A DNA stretch of 64,000 nt from Xiphophorus maculatus (taxonomy: Eukaryota; Chordata; Actinopteri; Cyprinodontiformes; Poeciliidae), in contig NC_036454.1 of NCBI RefSeq assembly GCF_002775205.1, positions 2,287,382 to 2,351,381 of the forward strand, written 5' to 3'. Positions 30,510 to 43,879 of this stretch are shown here, one piece after another (position 1 is the first letter of the stretch; the number at the start of each line of letters is the position of its first letter). Below the pieces are notes generated by a model. It searched no databases. It was not told the DNA's origin and worked only from the letters and a program-made list of their open reading frames with translations. The position numbers were made by a program, and so were the translations under genes.

Positions 30510-32580
30510 TACAAAATGATATTTTAAATATGCATCGTCTTCTTGATGCACACACATTTACACACTTTAAACTTTTCACATTCTGTCACTTTAAACCAAG
30601 AAACTGCAGTGTTTTGTGTCAGACCAACACAAAGCAGCACAAAGTTAAGTGGAAGGAAAACAACATGTAGGCTTGATTTTTATTAACAAAACGACACTGA
30701 AAAACTACGACAGTATTAGGGCCACGCTAAGAACACAAAAATAATTAAATTACAAAAACAAAGTAATAATATTAGGAAGTCATTATATTAGGAAAATACA
30801 GTCAAAATAATAAAATATTATTTTTATAGTATTACAAGAATAAGTCGTAATATTACAACTTTACTCTGGTAATTTTATGACTTCATTCTCCTAATTTTTT
30901 TTTTTTTTTTCTTAGCATGACTCTAATACTCTGTCTTAGAGAAATGCAGAAAAAAAATGTGTATGTTCATAAAATATTACTTTTCAAAATATAAATGTCA
31001 CACACCCAGGTTTTTACGAGTGTTTCTTCTTTCTCACCATTAAATATAACAATCAGGGCAACACACAGATGGTAAACAACTACTTAGCTATAAACATCAA
31101 CCAAGTAAGAACCGTCCAGTGAAACGCGGCAAAGAAGAAGAAAACTCTCAGGTTGGACTGGAAACTCTGGCAGAGAGAGTTTGTCTCCACCTAGCGGCCA
31201 GACAGAGGAAGTTCAGCGTCACTCAGCTTTAAAACATCTTTCTAGCTGTTATTTTCTGAGTTTGTCACTGGGTGGCGGTGTTGAGCTGAAGCTGCTGATG
31301 CTGGGACTTCAATGTGCTGCAGTTCATCACTTTGTGTCATAAAATATATCAATAAATGTCACAAACTTAACAATATTAGATTTAGTCCTGATTTAGTCCT
31401 GCATCTTAAAAGTTGATGCAGATATTTATTAATCTAATAAAACTAGTAAATAAGTAAATTAAAGTAATTAGCTGCTTAATAAAGTCAAAAATTTACAACT
31501 GCTATATTTATTCCACTATAAACAAATCAAATGATATTTAAAAAAGATAAACCTATAAAAATATTTAGCGTTAAGGAGGAACGTGTCATGTAGACATTTA
31601 TTGATTACATATCTGAGCTGATTGAATCAATAAAGTTTATTTAAATAAGAGCAAAATGAAAGTTTTATGAGAATTAAATCTGTTAATTTTCACAGTGTGT
31701 TGAGAATAATGATTAAAGCATGGTGTTATAACCGGGTTCTTTTATTCTAGGGATAACGGGTCCAAATAACGGCTCTCCTCCTCCTGTCTGGCTGCCAAAG
31801 ATCGTCTATTGTAACGATGAGTCACCCAGATCGGAAAGAAAAATAAAGCTCAATTTTTAGCAAGCAGCATCTTCAATTTAATTTAATGTAATTGCAGCAA
31901 ATTTAAGAAAGCAGCAGGAAAATCTGACAATGCTTGCATTAGAAAAATCTATTTAAAAAAGTTCTTAATTTTAATGTTCTGGTCTGGCAGAAAATCAATA
32001 GAACAAACAAAAGCAAATATTAACTATTTTCTCACACTGTGCACAAAACGGATGTGTGCCCCCTCATGCCGCCCTGGTTGGTGAGCCATGTTAACCATAT
32101 CAAAAAAATAATTTAAAAAAATAAAACCACCACTGACTGTGATAACAAAATATGTGTTTTAGTTTACATCATGTTATAATAATACAGAAAGATCCAGATT
32201 TCGTTCTGGAGTACAGTAGTGTTTAATTATGAGCAAAAAAAATTAAAATAACTGAAAACTGATTAAATGAATCCCTGTTTTTCACTCACTAAATGATGTC
32301 ACAATTTACGTTTATCCACAACTTTAAAAAATATTGTTTGTTTTGTTTTATTTTACAGAAATTTGATTTTCTTTTTTAAAAATGTATGACAAACATTATT
32401 ATTTCAAATATAAAACAGCTGCTGTTATGAATGATTTCCTTAATTTTCAATTATGATGCATTATTCATTAAAAAAATATTTAAAAAAATATTTGTTCTCA
32501 TGTAATTTATTTTATTAATCTTGATTTCTAAACCTTAATGTATTTGTTTTCTTGCTGTTTTGCCCCTTTACATTCTTCAT
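30510..32580. other. Intergenic, AT-rich, no gene
   Basis: No coding region is supported. At about 30540-30665 a dispersed repeat (AGACCAACACAAAGCAGCACAAAG...AAGTGGAAGG) is shared with 21420-21545. Poly-T lies near 30898-30910. The rest is AT-rich without recognisable elements. Confidence 0.45.
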
Positions 32581-32589
32581 AATGCCATA

Positions 32590-33010
32590 TTTTAACGGAG
32601 CAGCTTCGGCATCCCAAACAGCAGTAACTCTCCGTGTTCGTGAAAACGTGTCGGAGTGAGCCCTCCTGTCCTGCGCTCCTCTCTGATTGGCCCATATGTC
32701 AAAGTCTTTGTGCTCCTGAAGACGTCGAGGCGACAGCAGGGAAAAAACAGCTGGATCAGCTAGCGGCTCCGCTGGCTCCTCCAGCCCCTCCACCGGCTCA
32801 GTCCTCCGGGTTCCCACCCTGACTTCGATACGGTACAGTCTTCCACGGCTTTCCATGACTCCCTGAGCGGGCAGCTCCAGGTTTCCCAGCCGAGCCGCCG
32901 GTTCGACCCAGTTTTCCAGCAGCTTTCCCCGTTAGCCAGTTAGCTGATTAGCCTGTTAGCTTAGCTGCTGATCCTGCTGGAGGATGAGCGGATTAAACCA
33001 GCTGGCAGCA
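32590..33010 (+). promoter_or_regulatory. Candidate sncaip promoter / non-coding first exon
   Basis: A GC-richer island in AT-rich surroundings. It holds an inverted CCAAT box (GATTGGCCC near 32686), several CpGs and GTT-AGC repeats near 32930-32965. It lies 3.4 kb before the first coding exon of sncaip, whose acceptor at 36345 requires an upstream exon. No TATA box is evident. Position and composition are the only support. Confidence 0.3.
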
Positions 33011-36000
33011 ACAGTCAGGACAGTTCAGATCAGTCTGGCTCTCATCCCGGCCTGAAAACATTCAGCTCGTTTTTAAACTGGAGGAAAATTTACCTGGAAT
33101 CACTAAATGTTGCGTTCAGGTGTCTTTAAGTTTTTAATTAAATGGGCAGAAGTTTATCTGTAAACTTTCCAGAAAATATTTTTTTTTCTTTAAAAGGTAG
33201 TTGCTAAAGGACAGAAATTTAAATGACTGAAATTATGTTTACTACTAGTTATCAGTTATCATTTTATTCTTTAGGGAAAAACGCATAAATGTTTTATTCT
33301 ATTGGATGCAAGTTTACAGAAAATACATGCTTAGATTTTATTGTCTGTCAGGATCAGTTTTCTTTAAATTTAGCTGCTGAATGAAACCGGATCTGACTGA
33401 GTTTGTTTTTGCTGCAGTTAGAAGGAAACTCGTCATTTCCAGGTTCAAACTCCAGGAAAACCACGAATCAGAACCTGCCCGTCCGGTTTGGGTCAGGTTC
33501 TGGTTCTACGCTGCATGGCTGGGTTTTTACAGGGATTTAAAACTTAAATAATTTAAAGCCTTAAACAGTGTTGAGTGATGTGACATTATAATAACTTTAA
33601 CCTGAAGAAGCTGTTGACTGAATTGTTCAGATTCGTGGTTCTGAACTATTTTTATATTATTATGATTCATCTGCAGACAGAAAATAATGAAGTTAAAATT
33701 AAAAGATTTAATGCAGTAAAAGTGAAAAAAGGAAATTGAATTTTTGCTACACTTTTATAAGATATTCCATTTTAGGTCGTTTTTTTCTTTTAACTCATTT
33801 TTTCAAAAATAATAATGCATAAAAATCCATGTTATGAATTTTTGACCTAGTCAAGAATTTGACACCCACATAAAAAATTTATCTTTTCTCTTTATTTTTG
33901 TAAAATATTGTTTTGTGTTTTTCTTTAGATAAATCAGATTTTAAATCTCTGGATCGCTCAGAACCGCTCGTCGGATCTCGTCGGTTTGCTCTGATTCGTC
34001 CTCTCGTGTGTTTTTTTTTTTAGCTGTTCTTACTGGTGGAAACATTTCCACTGACAGAACCAGACCCAGTTGGTTCTAGTTCTGGTTCTCTCTCAGTTAA
34101 CCAGCCTGTTGTTCCCTTCGGTCTGCTGCGTTCAGTCGGGTCGGTTACAGGTTCTGGTTCTGGTTCTAGCAGAACCTCTGATGCTTTTCTAGTAATGTTC
34201 GGGTGGATCTTCCAGAACCGGTCCGGAGCCGCCGACCCGCTGGGCTTATTTTAGCTGCTGGCAGCCGGGTGGATCATCAGCTGTTCACATAAACACGGCG
34301 GCCAGATGTTTGTTCCCATTTTCTCTTCGCTCTTATTTTCAGCTTCCCGACCCAAACGGTTGTTATCCGGGCCGGCCCGGTTCTGTAAGCTGCATTTAGG
34401 GGTTTCAGCTCGGCGGTTCCTCCCACACAGAAAGCAGCTCCACGGCTTTCTGAGCGTCCTGCGGCCTCAATGGAAGCTGGACCAGAACCAGAACTTTTTA
34501 TTATTCTGTGGACTTCCTACTCCTGCAGGTTCTAACCCGGTCGGGTTTTCTGGACGGTTCTGCCATCCTGTGAGCAGAGGTCTGATGCTGAGGTTCTGGT
34601 GGGTCTGTGAGCCCGGACAGAACCAGCGGATGAGTCCAGAAGGACCCAGATGTTCTGCTGGGACCAGCAGAAAACGATCCTGGAACATCTGGATGTGATT
34701 CCAGGTCGTTCTGTTGTTGTTTTACAGTTGGGTTCTGTGGAGTAGGGATAGGTAGTCAGTAGCTGTCCTGCTGTAACAATCAATCCATCAAGTTTATTTA
34801 TGTTGCACATTTCAGTAATAAGGTAGTTCAAAGTGTTCACATGATAAAAACAAATAAAATCATAAAAACTTGGTTCCGGTCGCAGTAGGAAGAGGAATTG
34901 TTTGGTTTCAGAACTTCAGATTTTCTTACACCCATTCGAGCTACTACAGAAAAATCCACCAATCCTGAACTGCTTGGTTCTGGTTCAGGATTTCTGGATT
35001 TTTTTCTGAATCAAAGCTTCAAATTATCTGCAGAAAATTCACCTATTTGTGGATTTTCCCATAAAGCATGTCTAAATAACAGAAATTGCAGCTTAGAATC
35101 TGAAATACTTTTTTTCAATGCTGCTTGTCTCACTGTTGACTGATGTTTACAAACCAGCCAATCCAGGATCTTCTTTTATTTTCCTTGGTTCTGATTGGCT
35201 GAACCCTAATGAGTGGCAATAAGACTGAAGATGTTAGCTTCTGATGTTAGCTTCTGATGTTAGCGCTGAGGCGGGTCCACTGTGAATTAATACATTTTAA
35301 AGTATTATGTAAAAGTTACGTTTTAAGTATTACATCATATTAAATCAGATTCATGATTTAAAATTAATTATGTGAAAAATTTCTGCCACAAAGCAAATTT
35401 GTTAGGATGTTCGTAAACAAACATCAGCAATATCAATAGTATAACTGATATCGATTATGCTATTGATATTGCCTCGTTCGTTACCGGATACTTAAGTTAG
35501 TAAAAATATATAGAGAGAGAAAATGTTGGTAAAAAAAAAAAATTATTTTCTCTTTTTTTGGCTAGAAAACATTTTATAGCTTAAAATATGAAATGATTCA
35601 AATATCACTTTTAATCTCAAGTTTGAAGTATGTACTGTATGTATATAAATTTATATTTTAGGTAATAAATAATTATTTACTTGTATCTCTAAAATGTATT
35701 TAGATATTTATCTAAATAAATATTTAGTTTGATATTTATCAATTATTAAAGATGGTATTAATGTAGATATTTATGTTTGTATTATATCTAAATAAATATT
35801 TATATATATCTAATTAAATGTAAATATTTAGCTGTATATAAATATATCTAAATAAATATTTATATCTACATATCTAAATATTTAGGTATATTTGGATATT
35901 TATATCTGACATAATCTTAATCTGCATCACCAGAAGTATCAGTATTAAAGTTTCTCCTGGAGCCTTTCTGCTTTTTGACCTCTTGACCCTCTTTGGGCCG

Positions 36001-36345
36001 GTTCTGGATTCCAGCTGGACCTCTGTGGTGTCGGTTCGACCCGGTTCTGGTCGTCTGAGGTCGGCTCCTCAATAATCCAGATTATCCTGCTGTTTGTTGG
36101 TTTCAGCTCTGAGCTTCAGTCCGTTTACTGCTGAGGGGAAAGTTCTGCTGAGATTGGACCCGACTTCCAGAACTTCCTCTGTATTGTGTGTAAATCTGGG
36201 CCCAGTCGGGTCAGAAACCCAGTTTTTACCAGGGCTGGCCGGGTTTCCTGCAGCCGCTTCCTGTTTGATTCCTGCTGATTGTGCCGCGGCAGCAGAGCAG
36301 AATGTTCTGGTCCGGCCCGGTTTGTGACTCAGTTTCTGTCTGCAG
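33011..36345. other. Probable sncaip 5' intron
   Basis: No coding exon recognised. At 34771-34868 a dispersed repeat (CAAGTTTATTTATGTTGCACATTTC...TTCAAAGTG) matches 63482-63590. At about 35640-35910 there is a TAAATATTTATAT-rich AT block. Repeated GGTTCTGGTTCTGG motifs occur in 34040-34700. Confidence 0.4.
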
Positions 36346-36376
36346 CTGGTTCTGATTCTGATGATGAGGTGGAAAC

Positions 36377-39300
36377 ATGGAGGCTCCTGAATACCTGGAT
36401 CTGGATGAGATCGACTTCTCCGATGACTCAGTGGTCCGTATGGAAACCCAAAACCACGCTCGGTTCTGTACCGACCCGTTTATGATTCACAACATCAGAA
36501 CCTATCATTTGTTTTCCAGTATTCTGTGACATCACTGAAGAACATCCCAGAACTGTCCAGAAGGAGCGATGGCCCGGCAGAGGAGAGACCAGGTGAGCAA
36601 CTGGACCGGACCGGTCCTGATCGAACCGGACCGGACCGGACTGTTGGGTCATGGAAACTGGTTCAGATCAATGTTTCTGCAGCTTTCTGAGGAGCTTTGT
36701 AATGAACTCTCTGAAACTATTCTTGGAGGAATTGTTTTGTTTTGTTTGTTGATTTGCTGACCTTTGACCTGTGAATCATTCTGGAAACGAATAAGAAGGA
36801 AAAATCAAAATATTTAAATAAACAAAGAAGAAAAAGCAAAGAAGAAATGTTAAATAAGAAAATAAGTCAATGTATGATTATGAATTTGTAAATACAAGAG
36901 TTACTAATAAATACAAAATGTTTAGAAATTGTAAAAAAATATAAGTGATGTAAACAAAATCCATTTGAAGTTCAACATATGGAAAAAAGTGAGAGTAGAT
37001 AAAAAAGTAAAGTATAGAAAGAAGTAAAAGTTACGATAAATTAAAACAAAATAAATGCAGAATATGAAAAAAAATTAGCAAACAAAATAGTGACAATTAA
37101 AAATCATGAAAAAAAGGGAAATATTGAGATATAAAAGAAAACTAATAAAACAATATGCTTTAACATGAAATGGTAAATTACATAATAGTAATAATGTTAC
37201 TAAAGTTTTTCACATCAGGAAACTTCAGAGACGTTTTCATCAGAGTGGCAGATTTTTTAACCCTCTGATTTCTGGATTCAGGGATCATAGAACCAGAAAA
37301 GGATTTTAAAATGAATAAAAAACATCCAGTCTGCTTTTTAAGGATTGTTTCAGTCGGAATATTTTCTTCTTCTGCAGCTCCGGCCATCAACTGGAGCCGC
37401 GGCGTTCCCTCCCACAGCGGGGCGGGGATCAAACCCACGGGCCTGGCCGAGGTCCACAGCAAGTTCCGTCCGGTGAAGCGGGTCTCCCCCCTGAAGCACC
37501 AGCCCGAAACCACAGAGTCGGACTCGGACGGGAAGAACCAGAACCAGGGTCCGGTTCTGGAGCAGAGCGAGGTGGGTAAGGACGAGTCCGGCTCCGAGAA
37601 GCAGGCCGGCGCCTCCACGCCGTGCGACGGCTCCGGGGGCAAGGCGAAGGTCGGCGGGGTCGGCGGCAACGCTCAGGCTCTGTTCGGGGAGCTGGAGCAC
37701 TACGACCTGGACATGGACGAGATTCTGGACGTACCGTACATCAAGTCCAGCCAGCAGATGTCCACCCTGCCGCGTGGCAGGCGGTCTGCGGCGGGGGGCG
37801 GCGCCGGGGGAGGAACCCTGGAGAGGAACCGAGGAGGAGGAGGAGGGATGAAGAGCTCCACTCTGACCTACAACGAGCCTGTGAGCCTGGGCAGCAGCAG
37901 CAGCCAGACCCCGGTGAGTCCAAACGCCTGGTTCTGATCCTGCCTGGTTCTGACGTCTCACGATCCAGTTTCTAGTGTTTTTTCTAGAAAAGAAAAACAG
38001 TTTTTTATTTTTAATAAACGAGCCTCTGTGACCCTGAAGCTCCGTCTGGGTTCTGCTCTCCTGCAGTTCTGCGTTCTGTCTCCGGTGAAGTGGTCGGACC
38101 TCAGGAAGTCCAAGTCCATGGACCCGGACCTCCATCACCTGCACCGCTCCCCAGGAGGAGCCGGCGGCGGCGGCTACCAGGCGGAGCCGCCGCCGCCCGG
38201 CCTCCTCAGCTCCTCCTCTCTCTCCTCCTTCTCTGACGCAGGTGGGCTGTGAAAAGTTTCCCTCTGACATCAGGAAACGCTCTGACCCGATCGGTTCTGC
38301 TTCCAGACAAGCTGCTGTCAGCGCGCGTCTTCCCGGACCCCCAGAGCCAGCGGTCGGGGGCGGAGCCTCCAGGGGGGCTGGCGTTCCCCCTGGCAGGGTG
38401 CATTGTGGGTAAACCGGACGCCTCCAAACCCTGGACTCCTGGAGGAGGAGGAGCGAGGGGAGAGCTGGACGAGGAGACGAAGAAGAACCAGAACATCATC
38501 AACATCGTCAGGGAGGGGCAGATCTCCCTGCTGGTGGGTGGAGGCATTACAGCGACCTCAACGATTTCTACACACATTTCATAAAAACTTTAATTTATCT
38601 GCAGGAAACGGAACCGCTGCAAACGGTAGGACTGAAGCAGGGCTGGACAATAAATCAATAATCACAATATCACAATGGACACATGATCAATATCGATAGA
38701 TGATATGTCTGATAGAATGGAAGATCATTTCACTGAGCTCCGATCCAGAACCGCACAGCATTCTGGGAGATGTAGGCGGAGGAAAGGTTGGGTGGCATCA
38801 ACTAACTCACTCACTCAGGCTGGTTGCTTAGCAACAACCTGTTGTGTTACCCAGTTCAGGTTTTTTCCTCTGCGCCTCCTAACAGCTGAAAAATAAAAAC
38901 CATGGAGTGAAAACTGTAGATAAAACAGGAAATGTCAAAATGTCACGTCAGCAGTTTGGCAGAATTTCAGACATTTAAAACGAAAACTGAATCGATAATT
39001 ATTGGTATCGACTGATATGAAAGCTGACATCGTGTTGTTTTTTTGTTCCAGCCCTGTGACTGAGTGATTGATTGAATATTTTGAATTAATGAAATAAAAG
39101 ATTCTTCCATCCTGCAGCAGCAACTTAAGCTAGTTAAAGAAAATGCTGATCAATGTTTTTACTCTTCTTGATAAACAAGTGAGAGATTGGAGAGCAGTTT
39201 TATCGTTTCCATTTAGTTTAAAGTGATCTCACATTTTAATATGATAAAAAGGTCTCTTCCTCCTCCTCTTCCTCCTGCAGCCTCACCTGGCGGCCGACAA

Positions 39301-40105
39301 CCTGGAGCTGATCCGAGACGAGGACGGGAACAACCTGCTGCACGCCGCCGCCTCTCAGGGCCACGCCGACTGCCTGCAGCACCTCACCTCCCTGATGGGC
39401 GAGGACGGCCTCAACGAGCGCAACAGCCAGCAGCTCACCCCCGCCGGCCTGGGGGTAAAGGTCAGGCATACGCTTCCCGAATGTCCCACTATAGCATTGC
39501 GGTCAGGGCTGGACTTGGACTAGGCCATTGCCATATTTTATTTCATTAGCTGTTAAATGTTCTCTCAGCTGAATCCTTTAGGATTTTCCTGCTTTTTCAC
39601 TCATGTTTTCTTTTTCTGCAGCATCAAATCTGAATGAGCTCATTTAAAGTTTCAGACTGTTGTTCTGTCTGGTTCGGTTGTGAATAAAGTACCGGATCAG
39701 CGTCCCGACGGTTCTGGTTGTTTTTGTTTCTGCTGTCCAGTTAAGCTTTGGTTTAACTTCCTCTGCAGACAGGAAGTCGGCTGTAAAAACTCTGATAGGC
39801 AGGAAGATCAGGTCTGAGATAAAACGCTGTGAACGCTAACAGCAGCTGGTCTGTCCAATCAGACAGAGGGAGGAGAGTTCAGCCCAGCTGCTCTGATTGG
39901 CTGCCAGACAGGAAGCTGAGTGGGTGCTCTCTGCTCTGATTGGCTCATCTAGTTGAAGGAAGACAGATTTCCTACCAGCTGATTTTTAATAAAATATGTC
40001 AGACAGTCAAAGTTTGTTGATGTTGGGATCAAATTGTTTAGAGCTCCGGGTTCAGGAGCCGGTGTCGCTCTGCAGAACTCGGATCTGGGTAATGAGAGTG
40101 TGTGT

Positions 40106-40145
<40 letters not shown>

Positions 40146-43100
40146 CAGAACGGCCATCTGGAGTGTGTGAGGTGGATGGTGAGTGAGACGGAGGCCATCG
40201 CCGAGCTGAGCTGCACCAGAGAGCATCCCAGTTTGATCCACTATGCTGCTCGATACGGACAGGTAACCACGGCAACACCTGCAGCCGAGTTAGCGTTACC
40301 TACACTCACTGCTTCAAGTAATCAACTAATTCACTAATCGATTAATAGTCAACTGATGTATATGAACCCAAAAACATGCAATCTGCTAAAATAAAACATT
40401 CAGAGCATTAATGAAGCCAAACTGTAAAAAATAAACATTTTGCACTGAAGATGAAAGAAATGTTTTCAGAACTGAAGTAGCAGTTTTAGCATCACCTGGT
40501 TCAAATTCTGTAAAAAAAAATTAAAATCTCATATTCAACATCTCTTGCTATTAATAAGTTCATCCATCAATAATCACCAGATCAGTTCAACACTGTATTA
40601 AATAGAAAGTTTATTGATCCCTTTAGGATTTTCCCTCAAGGAAATTGTAATTTCTGTCTTCCACACAGGACTCTTAGGTATACAGCTTATCTAAAAAAGG
40701 AACTAAACTATTTGTATTTTTATGTATTTCAAATATTGTGTAAAATAAGATAAAGTGGTTCAATGGAAAAATCTGCAGTTATTTTTCCCAATTCATTGAC
40801 TGAATAAACGATTAGTAAAATAATTTAGTTGCGGCTGAATACACGATGAAGCTGCTCTCATGTTCATATTTCCCCAGTTTTTATTGTCAGAAAGTGAAAT
40901 AAATGGCATTTTGATTGAAATCTTAAATCACCTGAAGCCGTTTTCCTCACTAATAAACTCCTGGTGCAGTTTAAACTCAGGTTCAGCCGTTTCAGCAACG
41001 CTGTGCTCAGTTCAAGGTCATCACGTAAAAAACAGCATCATTCAGAAAAATCATTCAGAAAAATCCAAAAGTATCACTTTGTTCTCCAGAACCAGGTTCT
41101 GTCCAGTTAGAGCTAAATAAACGCTAAAGAACTCCAGAACCATTTTCTTCATGGCTGTTATGAAGCTGCCTGACGCGCTGCTGCCCCCTGTGGTGTTATG
41201 AGGTAATGCTCCACCTCCAGGAAGAAACCGGTTTGGTTCTGTGCAGGAGAAGGTTCTGCTGTGGCTGCTGCAGTTCATGCAGGAACAGGCCATCTCCCTG
41301 GACGAAGTGGACCAGAACGGAAACACGGCCGTCCACGTGGCGGCGCAGTACGGACACCTCACCTGTATCCAGGTAACCTGGCGCTGGGCGGCCGGTTGAA
41401 TGAATGTGTGTCCTGATGTGTGGAAGCTGAGCTCCTGCCTCTGTGAGTCCAGACTCTGGTGGAGTACGGATCCAACGTGACGATCCAGAACCAGCAGGGG
41501 GAGCGGCCGTCGCAGAGCGCCGAGCGGCAGGGCCACACCACCTGCGCCCGCTACCTGGTGGTGGTGGAGACCTGCATGTCTCTGGCCTCGCAGGTCGTCA
41601 AGCTCACCAAGCAGCTCAATGAGTGAGTGGGCCCAGATCCAACCTGACCGCTGGACCAGAACCAAACCTTCAGCTGTCTGAGAACAAACTGAGTTTCTTT
41701 CATCTGATGTCATTTAGACAAACAGCAGAGAGAATCAACCTGCAGAAACACCTGCAGAGGCTGATGGACCCCAGCAAGGCTGAGGGGACGCCGTCCAGGT
41801 CACCTAGGTAACGCACACACACACACACACTTGCTGCACACACACTCACACACACTGCACACACACACTCACTGCACACACACACACACTCACTGCGCAC
41901 GCACTGGACACACACACACTCACGCACACTGCACACACACACACATGCACTGCACACACACTCACTGCGCACACTGCACACACACACACATGCACTGCAC
42001 ACACACACACATGCACTGCACACACACACACTCACTGCACACTCCTCTACACTTACAGTGAACAGTGTATCTGCGCCTCCTCAGAAAGCCTTAAATTCAT
42101 TTAAAATAATAAACTGGTCTTTATGTTAATCCTGGGTTTTTAATTTTGTCCTGACAGAAATATTGAATCTGTTTGTTTTCTTTAACATCAGGTAAAAAGT
42201 TGAAGGTTTTAGTTTAAAGTTGTAAAGACTAAACTCAACCAGGTTTCAGCAGCTTTTGGTTCTTCATCTTTCAGATGTTTGTTTTTCTCTATATATCTGC
42301 TGCTGTTCATTTCAGAAATACATTTTCTTAATGGAATCATGGCAATTTTAAGAAAACTTGTTTTTCTTTTATTAAAACTTTTGGCACCAGGATGAGGTGA
42401 GTTTTTTTTTTATCGTATTGAAATTGGCTTATTTAAAAAACTGAGTTGGAAACGATTTGATCAGCAACCAGATGTTGCTACCAGATGTTAAACCATGAAG
42501 AAGACGGCAGGAAGTGGTTGGAGGATGATGATGGTGTGGCAGTTTTAAATGCCTTAAACTGACTCGTGTGATTTTAATTATTTCTTATTTAATAGAAAAA
42601 CCACAAATGTAAAATTGTGTTTTTAACATTAATGGAAACTTGACAAAGTTTTGAACAGTTATAATGTGAAGAGTTCAGGACGTTCAGCCGTCAGGGAGCT
42701 GATTGGTCCCTGGTGATGATGTGATGTGTGTCCCTCCCTGGCCTCCAGTTCCCATCAGCCCCTGGTGGAGGCGTGTCCAGAGCTGCTGCTGACGGCCGAG
42801 GCGGCGCCTGGCGACGGACACTGGTTGGTCCGGCAGGGGGGCGTGGCTCCGGACTCGGTGCTGCGGCAGCTTCTGGGGAAAGATGGCGATGGCGTCAGAG
42901 AGAGGCTGCAGCCGGGGGCCGGCCCGGGCAGAGACGGCCCCGGCGCCGCGGGGGCCCCCGGGGGCCACAGGACCGGCCTGCTGGAGAGGAGGGAGCTCAA
43001 ACTGGCCAGACTCAAACAGATCATGCAGCGCTCTCTGAGCGAGTCCGACTCCGAGGGCTACCCGCCGGAGGAGGGGCGGAACCAGGCCGCGCTGCGACCC

Positions 43101-43691
43101 GATAGGCCGACCCACCTGCCGATCGCAGAGGAGGAGCCGGCGACCAACCACCTCCATCAGGTGATGAGGAAGCACCTCCCCTCCTCATCCTCGGCTGAGA
43201 GGAAGCTGGCCTTTTCTCTCAGCGGGTCAAAGTCTGTGGACAGCATCGGCTACACACCGTCGCCCACATCCAGCGACCCGGACGCCACGGAAACCAGAAC
43301 CCCGGAAACCCCCGCCGCCGACGGCCAGAAGGTCGCCACCAGCCCCAAGAGCGCCCTGAAGTCGCCGTCGTCCCGCAGGAAGACCTCCCAGAACCTGAAG
43401 CTCCGGGTCACCTTCGACGAGCAGGTCCACAAGAGCTCGACCAATCAGGAGCCAGAACCCAGCCGGGCGCCGCCGAGCAAGGACAGGACTGCGGCCGCCA
43501 GCTCAGAGGGCAAGAGGTCGTTCGGGACGTTCCGCTCCATCATGGAGACGCTGAGCGGGAACTCCAACCACAGCAACAACAACAGCGGCGGCGGCGGCGG
43601 TCCGGTTAAACCGTCAGCCTATCAGAACTCACCTGGCAGGAAGTCCGTTGGGGGCGGAGCCAAGGGCAAGAGCCGAGTCAGCAACGTCTGA
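36377..43691 (+). CDS. sncaip: Synphilin-1 (synuclein alpha interacting protein), 11 coding exons, complete
   Basis: Cytoplasmic ankyrin/coiled-coil scaffold known to bind alpha-synuclein and E3 ligases and to enter inclusion bodies. Coding exons: 36377-36433 (donor may be 36430), 36520-36592, 37378-37913, 38067-38241, 38307-38533, 39281-39460, 40149-40262, 41247-41372, 41453-41622, 41718-41807, 42749-43691; 896 codons (human 919). Nearly identical to human: start MEAPEYLDLDEIDFSDD, KFRPVKRVSPLKHQPET, GELEHYDLDMDEILDVPYI, and the C-terminal block KVATSPKSALKSPSS with LKLRVTF and FRSIMETLSGN. Ankyrin repeats occupy about 358-545 (exons 6-9; HLAADNLELIRDEDGNNLLH, VDQNGNTAVHVAAQYGHLT), followed by a coiled coil (exons 9-10). 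The regions in exons 3-5 and the start of exon 11 are Gly/Pro-rich and diverged. ATG context AAACATGG is strong. Confidence 0.96.
36593..37377. other. sncaip intron 2
   Basis: Begins with a short CCGGACCGGA-rich stretch at about 36600-36640, then is very A-rich with no recognisable element. Confidence 0.45.
38638..39056. mobile_element. hAT-like MITE in sncaip intron 5
   Basis: A 419-bp segment starts CAGGGCTGGACAATAAATC and ends GTTCCAGCCCTG, a short inverted repeat, with subterminal AATCGATAATTATTGGTATCG near the right end mirroring AATAAATCAATAATCAC at the left. Flanks are GACTGAAG and TGACTGAG, similar but not identical 8-mers. No transposase is present. Confidence 0.6.
39461..40148. other. 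sncaip intron 6 with GT microsatellite
   Basis: Unique-looking sequence with a GT tract at about 40094-40142 that ends a few bases before the acceptor of exon 7 (TTTCAG at 40143-40148). No other feature recognised. Confidence 0.6.
40263..41246. other. sncaip intron 7
   Basis: AT-rich. At about 40600-40665 the motif AAGTTTATTGATCCCTTTAGG...AAGGAAATTGTAATTTC resembles the conserved 3' tail of fish LINE elements. No other element recognised. Confidence 0.45.
41808..42748. other. sncaip intron 10 with CA-rich tract
   Basis: Starts with an interrupted CA array (41813-42045) made of CACACACA blocks separated by CTCACTGCA and CATGCACTG, giving artefactual His-Thr or Cys-Val open frames. The remainder is AT-rich non-coding sequence. 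Confidence 0.65.
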
Positions 43692-43875
43692 CCAGCCGAA
43701 AACGGACGAGGCACAGAACATGAGAACCAATCAGATCGTAAATATTTAGTGTTTCATGAAAACTGATCAACTTCATTTCAACACATGAAAATTAAAGTTA
43801 ATTAATTAAAACATTTTGTAGCTAAAAATAAACGGATCATTTTCCTGTTAACTCGTCCGACTTTAAAGGAATCTA
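43692..43875 (+). other. sncaip 3' UTR (probable)
   Basis: Follows the TGA at 43689-43691. An AATAAA signal lies at about 43827, so the transcript may end just before the minisatellite that begins near 43880; a longer 3' UTR running into it cannot be excluded. Confidence 0.4.
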
Positions 43876-43879
43876 TGGC

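Noticed and set aside
37350-38270. 306-codon minus-strand open frame
   Set aside because: It is the antisense of GC-rich sncaip exons 3 and 4; the plus strand has clear splice sites and family identity.
41700-42061. Cys/Val- or His/Thr-rich open frames
   Set aside because: Artefacts of the CA-rich tract in sncaip intron 10; only exon 41718-41807 is coding.
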